Part shown: one piece after another, positions 34,675-45,616 of the stretch
Position numbering within the stretch: the first letter of the stretch is position 1
How the letters are laid out: each line of letters opens with the position of its first letter
Origin: Chrysopilus asiliformis
Lineage: Eukaryota > Arthropoda > Insecta > Diptera > Rhagionidae
Length of the DNA: 64,000 bases
Assembly: GCA_964034945.1 (NCBI GenBank)
Contig: OZ035963.1
Span: 63,579,682-63,643,681 of the forward strand
Direction of reading: 5' to 3'
Notes under the pieces: model-generated
What the model was told of the DNA's origin: nothing
The model's database searches: none
The model's input: the letters and a program-made list of their open reading frames with translations, nothing else
Made by a program: the position numbers and the translations under genes

Positions 34675-36785
34675 GTATTCCATTTTGACGGTTTTTACGT
34701 ATCTTTAATGGTTTTCAAAATATTTGTGAAAAAATAAGCATAAATGCTTATAACTAAATTCAAGGGAAATCAAATTTCCTACATTTCTGAATTTTGTGTC
34801 GAAGTGTAAACAGTTGTGCAACATGAATCTAATGTCGAAGAATAAAATTCCCGGAATGAAGTGTCAGATGTAAACGATCCGTAGGACTGAATTTGAATTT
34901 TTAATGTTTCTATGCCAATGGCCAATCCACTTTGTTGTATTTTTTTACTATTAAATTCATTCTTTTTTCTCCATGTCAATTACCTCTATTCGTTAAAATT
35001 CATAAATTTTAAAAAATCATTGTAAATATTGTTGAATTAAAACCTCCCTGAAATAAAAAGAAATCCCCATATAAATAAATACTATCAACATAAACATGAT
35101 ATTAAAAAATCTACACCTTAATTATGTACTTTGTACAGATTACAGGTAAAAGAGATACAAATTAAACGACTATAACGAACCTGAGACTAAGACTGGCCCT
35201 CAGATCATAACCCCTTTTGAACCTTTTAAGGGTGACCCGGTGGAAAATGAGTTCTAGAAAGTAATAGAGAAATCTGAAAGCCATATTCCCGTTATTAATT
35301 CAATCTGACAGGATGTCAATTAGGGACATTATTCAACATGATTTTGGGTCGATTCACCCAAAAAAAAGCTTCTCTAAATCACGAAGGTAAACGTTGAACA
35401 GATGCTAACATCCAAAATAAAGCTCTCGAACATCGAAATTAATTTACTTCATTAAAGACAATTTGTTAAAGGAGATCAATGGCAAATTTACGAGGTTGAC
35501 ACGAAAATGGTCCGAAATCGGAAAATCCATTTCTGGACAATCCTTTTTCGATAAAAAATACGTTCGTTTCAACCCTTTGACATTACAAGGAATCTAAAAG
35601 GATTCGACATTGAAAAATTCGGGAGGGAAATTGCCAAAAGGGATTTAAAAGCTTTCGAATGATTAAAGTAAAAATACTAAAAGTAATATTTCTGAAGAAA
35701 TTTCCTTCTAATATACATATATATATTTTTTAAATAAAATATGTTAATCTATATTGCGACAATATTAAAGTGGGAAAAGTTTTCTCCAGACCTACTTAAT
35801 TCCACACGGGTCTAATCTCTAATTAAACATGGCAGGTAAATCTCATCCAGCCAGGGAAAGTTTCCAGTGCTACTGCGGAGGATAATTCTACCATGAAATT
35901 GGATTCTGGAGATGCACGTTTTTAGCGGAGATTGACTGAAGGGTCTCGAGGTCGTTTTTACCTGCAGTTTACCTCAGTTAAAGGCAACTGACAGCTAAAT
36001 TTAAATGAAGTCTAACGGTTGCCTCGTAATTGTAATTTCTGTCCGCATTTCCAAGTGCGGTGAATCTTGTGTTACTTTTAAGTAATTAAAGTGTGGGTGG
36101 ATTACGTGGGGAAGAGGGTTTGGAGTGAAATTTCGAAATTAAAATCAATATTTAATAACTTTTATGTGAACTCTGCAAGAACCGCGGATTTTTTTTTTCT
36201 TGTAAATTAGATTATCGCCAGGGGTTGTTTATAAAATGTGTCACACTTTTAGCGTCACATTGCAGCGGTTTAAAAAACATCGTGTGGAGAAAGTGACGGA
36301 ATTTAAAAAATACTAGAGATTGAAACCAAAAGTTTTTTGAGTGTGATTCGGTTTCGGTTTAAGGGTGAATTGCAGTTATGTAAAATTATATTCTAAACAA
36401 ATTTCATCTCTATAAATTTTTCGATACCGTGCATTGTTTTCCAGCAAATAAGAGAGAGAGAAAGGAGTGATTCAACTGGATTTTGATGTATGGAAAGGTT
36501 TTCTAATATCCTATTCTAAACACATTTTAGCTTTATAATTTTTTCAATATGACTCGCCGTTTTCGAGGAAATTGCAAAATACTCTTTCTTTTGTTGCCAG
36601 TGAAAGGAGAGAAGGAATGGTTCAATTTTGCCCGTCCAAGAGTGTAGATTAGCCATTTACGAGAAACAAAATTTCAAGTCTCTAGTTTAATCCTTTCGAA
36701 AGTTATGGTGTTCACCGATGTTCGGATAGACGGACAGACAGACAGACAGACAAAACTCTTTTGTCATCCCTAACACAAATATATG
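34675..36785. other. No gene seen; a shared 55-bp repeat and dispersed-repeat pieces
   Basis: At 35286-35335 a segment including AATCTGACAGGATGTCAATT is repeated, inverted, at 42315-42370. At about 36375-36595 there are two inverted copies of the dispersed CGTTTTCGAGGAAATTGC repeat. No exon was supported. Confidence 0.45.
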
Positions 36786-36790
36786 ATATA

Positions 36791-37051
36791 CACTCAGAAA
36801 AATGTTCAGGTCAACTTTTTGTCAGGTTAACTCTGACCTTACAGAGGTGTCTGTAAGCCAGCTAGCGGTCAGAGTTAACCTATCTAAGGTCAACTCGTGC
36901 AGCTCCCAATGCCCTACTTCACCTGCTGGTGGCTTTATTTCAGAATTTCTCCGACCACAGGTCAACTCAGTTTTACTTGCCCACATGCAGCCTGCCCGAG
37001 GCCAATTACGCCGTATGTAGGTCGTCGAGTTAGCCTCCATTTTTCTGAGTG
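36791..37051 (+). mobile_element. TA-flanked MITE with CACTCAGAAAAATG terminal repeats, copy 2
   Basis: A 261-bp element with 14-bp perfect ends CACTCAGAAAAATG and its complement, flanked by TA at 36789-36790 and 37052-37053. It is nearly identical to the inverted copy at 13522-13793. Open frames on both strands correspond to those of copy 1 because the elements are the same, not because a protein is conserved. Confidence 0.88.
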
Positions 37052-37058
37052 TAGCATA

Positions 37059-37894
37059 TCTATATATATAAAAATGGATGTCTGTCTGTCTGTTTGTCTG
37101 TCTGTTTGTCTGTCTGTTTGTCTGTTTGTTTGTCTGTCTGTTTGTCTGTCTGTTTGTCTGTCTGTTTGTCTGTTTGTCTGTCTGTTTGTCTGTCTGTTTG
37201 CCTGTCTGTTTGTCTGTCTGTTTGTCTGTCTGTTTGTCTGTCTGTTTGTCTGTCTGTTTGTCTGTTTGTCTGTCTGTTTGTCTGTCTGTTTGTCTGTCTG
37301 TTTGTCTGTCTGTTTGTCTGTCTGTTTGTCTGTCTGTTTGTCTGTCTGTTTGTCTGTCTGTTTGTCTGTCTGTTTGTCTGTCTGTTTGTCTGTCTGTTTG
37401 TCTGTCTGTTTGTCTGTCTGTTTGTCTGTCTGTTTGTCTGTCTGTTTGTCTGTCTGTTTGTCTGTCTGTTTGTCTGTCTGTTTGTCTGTCTGTTTGTCTG
37501 TCTGTTTGTCTGTCTGTTTGTCTGTCTGTTTGTCTGTCTGTTTGTCTGTCTGTTTGTCTGTCTGTTTGTCTGTCTGTTTGTCTGTCTGTTTGTCTGTCTG
37601 TTTGTCTGTCTGTTTGTCTGTCTGTTTGTCTGTCTGTTTGTCTGTCTGTTTGTCTGTCTGTCTGTTTGTCTGTCTGTTTGTCTGTCTGTTTGTCTGTCTG
37701 TTTGTCTGTCTGTTTGTCTGTCTGTTTGTCTGTCTGTTTGTCTGTCTGTTTGTCTGTTTGTTTGTCTGTCTGTTTGTCTGTCTGTTTGTCTGTCTGTTTG
37801 TCTGTCTGTTTGTCTGTCTGTTTGTCTGTCTGTTTGTCTGTCTGTTTGTCTGTCTGTTTGTCTGTCTGTTTGTCTGTCTGTTTGTTTGTCTGTT

Positions 37895-37941
<47 letters not shown>

Positions 37942-38330
37942 TTGTCTGTCTGTTTGTCTGTCTGTTTGTCTGTCTGTTTGTCTGTCTGTTTGTCTGTCTG
38001 TTTGTCTGTCTGTTTGTCTGTCTGTTTTTATGTCTGTTTGTCTGTCTGTTTGTCTGTCTGTTTGTCTGTCTAAGGGGGTTTTCGGGGTCGTTGATCGCGA
38101 ATCCGGTGATAAATTTTTAAAATTCTAAACGGAAGGTCCTGAAAGGATAACGTTTTTTCCTAAAAGTTTTAAAATTTTTATGGTTCTTTGGCATTCTAAA
38201 ATTTATACAAAAAACTTTAAGCTGGCAATGAGACCAATTTTGCTATATATCAATTTTTTTTTGGAAAGAAAAAGTATTTTCTTAAAGTTTATTATTACCC
38301 CAGCAACGCCGCCGGTTTCTTGAAAGCTAG
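37059..38330 (+). mobile_element. Helitron-like element with a 1-kb internal microsatellite
   Basis: TC at 37059 after A (TCTATATATATAAAAATGG), then about 990 bp (37078-38070) of GTCTGTCTGTTT repeats. A 3' part follows with GGGGTCGTTGATCG, a diverged 121-bp-unit piece and the terminus CCAGCAACGCCGCCGG, TTTCTTGAAAGCTAG before T38331. The 3' end is related to type B. Very long open frames (CLSV/CLFV) exist in three frames only because the 12-bp unit contains no stop codon. Confidence 0.75.
37078..38070. repeat. Near-perfect 12-bp microsatellite, about 990 bp
   Basis: GTCTGTCTGTTT repeated about 80 times with few interruptions (extra GTCT or GTTT units near 37654, 37755, 37883 and 37909, and a TTTTATG change near 38025). 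It is the expanded form of the short (GTCTGT)n present after the 5' end of every other Helitron copy here. Confidence 0.97.
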
Positions 38331-38334
38331 TATT

Positions 38335-39940
38335 ATATAAAATCGTCTACCAAAGAAAGATTTCACGAACATTTTTCACCCAATTTCATTTATAACGACA
38401 GAATAACTTTTCAACGACTAAAACTTACGTCTTTATCTCACAAATTTAATCCCCTGACTTTTTTACTGTCAATTTCTGTTTTTTTCTTTGCTTTGGCTGA
38501 AAAGCTTTTGACAGATTAATATGTTTACCAGTTAACAAATTGTCTAAACGTGAAGGATTCGATTTTTTTCTCCTTTTTTATCCGAAAAGCTTTATTCTAT
38601 GTTCTTGGAAGGACAGCATTTACTGTTTTCTTGGATGAAAATTTATTTGAAAGCTGAGGCTGGCACGTAATTCAGTGACATCTGCTACTCAACTCTTTTA
38701 TAATTGTTATACATCATATGTGACTTGTGACAGAATCTTCAAGAATATCGGATTGAAAGTATTTTTTTTTCTTGAAACTTGTGTGTATTAGCCCAACAAG
38801 TAGCTTAAGTTATCACCGTTTCTGAGTGATTATCGACACGTGGTGTACTTTGTTTAGTAGAAGGCTATAATCTGCAAAAATAAAAATACCTTGTGAAAAG
38901 GGTCTCGTATATTTTGTAAAAAACCAAAATCCTGACTAAAACTTTTAGTATTAAATTTTTTAAATCAAAAAATTAGAACCAAGGATTTTTATCCGGAAAA
39001 AAACTGAGTTGAATTAATCTAGAAAAAGTCTTTCTTTTATGCCACCTAAAGGAACTTCAGAGAATGCGAGTTTTTTTAGAAATTACTCGTCAAAATAAAA
39101 AAACGGAGTCGTCACGTTTCACGTAATTACAGAAGGTGTACGTGCAAAGATTCTCAATATGTCTTGTTTATGTTTTCCTATGGCAGTTCCATCAGGGTTG
39201 TTTCACCCTTAAATCATGTTCATTTTACAACGTCAATTCCGTCGATGACTAAATTTTCTCTTCTAAGGTTTCAACAGTCTCGTGTCGAGTCTCGGATCGA
39301 ATCGAGTTAATAAATCAAGAAAATGTTCACTTCGAGCAGAGAAAGATTCTAAAGAAATTCATTTCACTGGAAAAATGTCCCCAAAGTAATGAACTTTTAC
39401 AGGTAGGGTCGTTTTGCAACATATCATCGATTTTGTCCCTAAATAAAATAAATAAAGAGGAGAGAGATTTTTGCCAGGATCGGAAAACAGAAGAAAAGCG
39501 AGCAGAAGAATTTTTTTTCGATAAATTCAAAGATTTTCTTTTCAGGCGATTTTAAAGAATATTTTAGAACTACTTATAAACACCTCACCGATTTGTTCAA
39601 TTGTTTGAACACATTTGTTATAATTTTTTTCATGTAAAAGTACCTTTTCTGACAGAGTAAAATATTTTTAATTTTTTGCTTCACAAAATCTCATCGAAAA
39701 AAATCCAAGGCGTCAGGGATTTCTGCGAATTGCGGTGAGCGAATTTTTAAAATGGAGATTAAACAATTTTGGGTGATTTCACATCAAACGGACCAAATTT
39801 CGAGATTGCTTACGCTTGACCACCTCCAGATCGAATGATTTTTTTCGGTGTTCCCTATACCTCAAAGGAAATCCTGTAATTATTTGATTTTTTGTAAAAA
39901 TATGTTGATTTGTGGGGGAGAAATTTAAAAATTAAATCTG
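38335..39940. other. No gene seen
   Basis: AT-rich sequence with no supportable exon, RNA gene or element terminus. Confidence 0.4.
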
Positions 39941-40040
39941 CAGCAAGTAAACTAGGGCGAAAGGAGCTGCACGGGTTGCCCTGAGGTAGGTAAATATTTT
40001 GAGGCTATAATGTCATGTAATGGATAACTCCTTCCGCCTA

Positions 40041-40502
40041 AAGCTTATACCGCAATTACGCGCAAAGCGGCCCGGCGCGGGGCGGCGCGGTGTCAGATGG
40101 TAGTAGAAACTATAGGTTTATATGAGTTGGTTTATAATTGCGCGGTGACCAAATGCGGCAGCCGCGCGGCACTGCGAAGAGTAGGTCTAGTTTCTACTTT
40201 CAGACGCGGTTAGAAGCGGTGACAGTTGTTTATGTTTTCTGAGTGTTGTTGCAAATATTTTTATCAAGTAAAAAGATGGAAAATAACTTTAAAACGTATT
40301 CAAAACCGAAAATGAAGCGAAAAAATTAATAATCTTCAAATTTTCTGCGATTTTTAGGTTATGAGAACACAAATTGAGCTGTCACCATGCCACAACCGCG
40401 CCGCGTAATTTCGGTTTAAAAATGACTGCGGCCGTCGCCCTGCCGCTCTGAGCTAACCGCGCCGCGCCGCTGCCGCACCGCTCCAATTGTGGGACAAGCT
40501 TT
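40041..40502. mobile_element. GC-rich fold-back MITE
   Basis: The ends AAGCTTATACCGCAATTACG and AAAGCTTGTCCCACAATTGG (reverse) form an imperfect terminal repeat. Both arms then continue into repeats of GCGGCGCGG/CCGCGCCGC, an island of high GC in AT-rich surroundings. The middle is ordinary AT-rich sequence. It shares a TTAA with the next element. The class is uncertain; the outer pattern resembles the other fold-back MITEs here. Confidence 0.65.
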
Positions 40503-40504
40503 AA

Positions 40505-41172
40505 GGTGCCGGTCCACATGAGAGTAAATGTCAGCGAGAACCTCTCGAGATTTCTCGATAGCAGCTACTCGCAGTTGGACACGTCTCTGAGAGTCGCTCG
40601 CAGAAACTCGCGAGCTAGTTTCTGCGAGCTGTCAAAAGTGATTGTACTCTCTAGTCGACAGGCCTCCACTGAACTCTCGGAGAGTAGCTCGCTAGATACG
40701 AACAGTGTTTGAATTTCGCTAGTAGTTCTCGAGAACTCGCCAAAACAAGATGTCAAAAAAAATCAAGATATTGGTCACCGGAGGGGATTGCTTCTCTCAT
40801 CTTTGTAGTTTTTTAGACCACAACTGGTCCGGCAATTTTAATTAAAAACTGTATTTCCGAAGATGTTACCCTAAATTGCTCTTTTTTTGGCTGCTTTTGT
40901 TTGTCTCTTATTATTAATTAGGATGATCACAGCTGCTGCAACCTTCCTGTAGTGCGATAACATTTCGATTACTTTCCGCTTTCAGTCATGCATCACTCTC
41001 AACTGGACAGGGTCTGGACAGTTTACGCGAAAGTGCTTTCCGCTAGAAACTCGCCGAGAGCTCGCGAGAGAAAAATCACAGAAATTAACTCTCAAATGGA
41101 CAACCTCCTGCGAGTAACTCTCGAGAGTTTTTGAGAGTTACTCGCGTATTTATTCTCATGTGGACCGGCACC
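40505..41172. mobile_element. 668-bp fold-back element flanked by TTAA, CTCGAGAG-rich
   Basis: Terminal inverted repeats GGTGCCGGTCCACATGAGA(G/A)TAAAT, flanked by TTAA at 40501-40504 and 41173-41176. Both arms are dense in CTCGAGAG, CTCGCGAG and CTCGCAG words. A TTAA duplication suggests piggyBac, but the ends do not start CCC; TTA/TAA-type (PIF/Harbinger) insertion next to an A/T is an alternative. Open frames inside result from the repeated words. No transposase is present. Confidence 0.78.
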
Positions 41173-41229
41173 TTAATTACACTTGCCAAAAAGTTGACTT
41201 GAATCAGCTTTATTGTTTATCTGAGTGTA

Positions 41230-43525
41230 GAGAGCAAACATTTAATTCATTTTTTTATTTATTTCATTGATTCGTAAAACCAATAACTGAAAGCCGCAAC
41301 GAATCCACACATCATAGTTTAAGTACCAATAAATAAATTTACAATGTTTAAGAAATTCATTTCCCCGAAATCCTTTTAATGCGATTGAACCAAATTTTCG
41401 CTGATTTTTTTTTTCTAAAGAAAAGCACCCCAAAGCGGTTTTCTGTGGGGCGTATACCTCGGAGTTTAATTTCGCGCTCAAATGACTCCCTCATGGCAAG
41501 AAAAATCGACTTTCGATAGATACACACGGCAACATCGCTGTTCAATAAGGATTTTCAAAGGCAATCTCGACGACATCCTGAGCCTTCTTAGCCCGCGGCA
41601 AAATCACATACGAAGATAAACACCCACAGGCTCTTAATAAGATCTTTTAGCATAAAAATCGCAAATCTGAATGGAGCAACTTTGTACGATGCGTGCTTAA
41701 AATGTACAACCCCGAAATTTCCAAGGACTGCCGTCAAAATACGTCACTCATTCACGTGAATGGTTGGATACCTTAGGGGAGGTTGATTCCAACGAAGAGC
41801 TTTCGAAATTGCTACCTAACATACATAATTTTCTTAAACGCTTCGAACACAACAATGATTTGATCCTTTTAGGTAAATTAAATAACTTCCACTTTGAAAC
41901 CTTTACCATTTTGAGGTAGTTTTCAACTCAGTGTCTTATCCCATAGGAAAACGAACTGGAGTGCTATGGGGATGACGCAGTAGCGAAATCGGTTGAATGG
42001 AATAATGATTTTGAAATCAGGTCTAAAATTAATAGCTTACTCAGATGATCCGATTTCTCAAGGATTTCACTTTTCCATTATAGATATTTGCTTTAAAATT
42101 AACCCATTTTAAACTGGGAGATTCAAAAAGGGAACGAACCTCAAAGCGATAGGATTTCTTCGGTACGATGCGAAGGGAGAGAGAAAGTTGACTTCGCGTT
42201 CGAGTTTTCTTTTTCCATAGATTGAATTCACCTATTTTCCCTGTAATTTTACTCAATCTCCAATTTGATGGTGTGTTTTGTGCGTTTCTCAAGGGACAAG
42301 CCCCGGAACCCGACATCATGTCAAATGATGTCCCTAATTGACATCCTGTCAGATTGAATTAATAACGGAAACTGACTTTCAAATGGATTCTCCCCTTTCA
42401 TTTGGGGTGATAAATTTTTGGCATGGAAGAGTTTTATAATCAGTGATGTTTTGTTAAGATATTCAATAACATAAAATTATGCTCTGATTTGCGTTGCAAA
42501 ATGTATTCCTAGTAACACAAGAGGTCACAACAAAGTCACAGAATTGGTGCGAATTTCAGTACCTTTACAACCTTATGTGCCACATGAGAGGGAAGTTTTT
42601 CATATTTGCACTAGAGATCGTTCTTTATCCATTCGCGGTCTTCGTGAGCCTGCCTGCACCCTGGCCAGAAAACTAAGGGACATTTTTTTATGAACAGCCG
42701 CTATCTACAACATAATACCACTAAAATCATATTCAAGTAATCCCTTTTCCTCAAAAATTTTGCAATATCATTACAACAAAAAAGAAATAAAAAAATTGTT
42801 TAAATTAATACAAACTTTCCCGGTACAATCCTGTACAACTCTTGATCCCAATTCGCTATGAATTCACATTTTCCCAGTATTCTCAATGTTTTTTGTGGTT
42901 TCCCACGACACAAAAACTGTTTGGAACTTTAATTGAAATTTTAATTAAAGAGTTTTTTTTAATGATGCAAATAGCACTGAACTCTAGTCTAATTACACCA
43001 TAGAAACAACTAGAAAAAAGCTCTCCGTGAATTTAAAACTTAATTTGTTCGTAGTAAAGGGTTTTTCTATGATGACAATTGCATTTAATTATTTGTGAGT
43101 TGTGTTATTAAATTTTTTTGTTGAAGTTTTTCTACTATTTATTGTATTTTACTATTATTAAAATGAATTGTTTGAAAATTGTGAGCTTATTTGTACCAAG
43201 GAATGGATTTTAGACCAAGTGGAATTCTCCAGTTTTCTGGCAACCAAATATGGTCAAAAGTTGCAAAAATGCAGTTTTAGTAAATATACAAATATAGATC
43301 GAATTTTGATTTTTATAAATAGGTTTTTTGGCTTAACTTGCTCAGTATCTTTAATAATCTTTTAACTTTTGACAGGATATCAGTTTAATTTTGAACCTCT
43401 GAAGAGATTTTAACTATTGTAAGATGACTGTGAATTTGATGGTGTAAAAAAGGGGGAGGCCGCAGCCTGAAGGCCAATCCGTGGGTATGAGTAATACTTA
43501 AATATAACACCGTTTTTCGTACAAA
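41230..43525. other. No gene seen; one shared repeat
   Basis: At 42315-42370 there is an inverted match to 35286-35335 (AATTGACATCCTGTCAGATT). The rest is AT-rich with short open frames only. Confidence 0.4.
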
Positions 43526-43529
43526 CAAA

Positions 43530-44031
43530 TCATACTAAAATATAAAAATGAGTTGGTGTCTGTCTGTCTGTTCCTCTTTCACGCAAAAACGGATGAACCG
43601 ATTGACTTGAAATTTGGAATGAGTGTCTGTGGTAGTCCTGGTTCCAAAATAAGCATACGGAAAAGTAGCGCGAAGGTTGGTGGGAGTAAGGGGAGGGGGA
43701 GTAAGGGGAAGGGAGAGTAAGGGAAGGGGGGAGTGAGGGGAGGGGGTAAAGTGATTTCGAAACTTAGTTTTTGGGCTATGTTACTCTTTCGCGGGGAAAC
43801 TACTGAACCGATTGGCCTGAAATTTGGCATAGATGTTCGTCGGGGGTCCAGCCCCAACATAAACACATTAAAAAGTAGCCCGAGAGGTGGGGGGAGTAAG
43901 GGGAGGGAGTAAAGTCATCTCGAAACTTAGTTTTCCCTGTATGTTACTCTTTCGCGGGGAAACGCGAGTGAACCTCGGGCACAGCACATGTGAGGGGTCA
44001 ACCGCGAAGCGGTTCGGGGCGCAGGCCCTAG
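43530..44031 (+). mobile_element. Helitron-like element, type A, both ends intact
   Basis: A 502-bp element from TC 43530 (after A) to CTAG 44028-44031 (before T). It is the same structure as 28924-29369, with the central G-rich tract expanded to about four GGGGGAGTAAGGGGA-like units and a third module ending in CGCGAAGCGGTTCGGGG. Open frames on the - strand (MPNFRPIGSVVSPRKSNI) are translations of the element. Confidence 0.85.
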
Positions 44032-44034
44032 TAA

Positions 44035-45616
44035 ATAAATAAATAATGGGCAAAAAAGACTCTTCTTCTTCCACATATAAAACGAAAAAGCTTTTTGCCA
44101 AATATGTGGTTTATCAAAAAAATGGTTAACAAAAAGTGTTTACAATACGATTTTCCATAATTCCTCAAAACGTTAAAAATCAATCAGACCACTGACCACC
44201 TCCACCCCTCCCCAAACTAGTGGAAGAATCTTTTGGGATTTTCTCACAAATATTTCGTCCAATCGTAAAAAGCCACAAAAAGGATCTTTTAACATAACTT
44301 TTCTAAACGTCATTGCTCAGTCTAATTACGTACCCTCCCAAGAACCATCTAATTGACTTCATACTTATTTAGTACTCTTATTTTAAGTAGTGGGGGGGGG
44401 GGGGTCACGATTTAGAGTATTTGGCAATTGACTCCTGTGCTATCTAATGTTCTTTTTTTCAATTTCAATTATTTGATTCGATTCCAGTCTTGTCATACGT
44501 CCACTGCCAATAAAAGAAAATTTAGTTACCTTCAATCAAAATGAAAAATCTCTTCAAATGTTCAACTTTGACCTTTTGTGAAATCAATTTAGTTAACATT
44601 CCTCCCCTATTTTCAGTTTTATCAACGACTATCCAAGTTTTTCCTAAATTTCCCAGTAGAGAGAACTGGACAATTTGTTATCAATCGATTTTTCTTTATG
44701 GTAAAAATCAGTTAGAGGACACCATCTGGACATTAGATCCCAATTTAGGTGACAATTTGAAAGCCGTTTGCCATTCATTACGTCGACGTGAGAGAAAAAC
44801 TGTGAAAATTCGTTCGCAGAACTTTTCGCAAATATTGACAGAGGCATAAAAAAACATAAATAAATATGAACCTGTCCCATATTTTTGGTAAATTCTGTTT
44901 ACCTGTTTGTGAGTGATATCCTGTTCTTGTAGGTACTGTAAAGGATTCTGACCTCCTTCAGTGTTTATTGATGTGCTGTCTCAGGACTTAACGTCTACAA
45001 AAATTATTGTACACAGAAAGAAGGGGGGAAAAAATGTGGGTGACATAAAAATACATACTGGATGAAATCCAGGACTCCGAAAAAGGAAGCGTGAAGCCAA
45101 ATGAAACAAAATAAATTTACTGCCTTTCAACTTTTTCCTTTTTGTCTACACAAAAGGGGACTTTCTCGGCCGGTTTTAAATATTGAAAACTCAGCTTTTC
45201 ACTTTAATGTTGTCACCGAAACGACGACCGAGGACAATGGGAAAAAATCGACAAGGAAATGGAATTTTCATTTGCGAATAAAAAATCTAAACCCTTTTCA
45301 GAACAAAAGGCGAACTGAGGTTTAATTTAATTTACGCTCAAACATATGTGTGTGTGTGATTGTTTGTTTCTTTTTTTCTGGCAGGTTGCGAAAAGAAAAT
45401 TCAATGCCATTGTTCAAGGTGAATACAAAGTAAATTTCAGGATTTGTTTGAACATGGAATTTGCATAGGTATGGGGGTGTTTTTTTTGGTTAACCTTTTT
45501 CTACATTTCGTTACAATTCAATCAAAGTAAAGAAGGTTTTTGTGCAGGAATGTTTTTCACACTCGAATTTTATCAGATTTTCTTTGTGGCGAATTTTTAA
45601 ATGCCGGGTAATTACA
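44035..45616. other. No gene seen
   Basis: Contains a dispersed-repeat piece at about 44110-44200 and a G run at 44392-44403. The 102-codon open frame at 44541-44849 starts at an ATG but has no domain, no exon partner and an overlapping frame on the other strand, so it is not called. Confidence 0.4.

Larger units (their letters stand above)
39950..41227 (-). mobile_element. Third, diverged CACTCAG MITE copy, split by two nested elements
   Basis: The left piece (39950 to about 40030, GGAGCTGCACGGGTTGCCCT and GAGGTAGGTAA) and the right piece (about 41180-41227, TTGCCAAAAAGTTGACTTG ... TCTGAGTGTAG) align to adjacent parts of the MITE at 13522-13793. The gap is filled exactly by the elements at 40041-40502 and 40505-41172. 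The terminal CTGAGTGTA at 41219-41227 is the family end. Confidence 0.65.

Noticed and set aside
36897..38128. Open frames of 331-407 codons with CLSV/CLFV repeats
   Set aside because: They are translations of a stop-free 12-bp microsatellite, open in three frames at once, inside a Helitron.
44541..44849. 102-codon ATG-initiated frame
   Set aside because: No domain, no signal, no splice partner and an overlapping frame on the other strand; compatible with chance.
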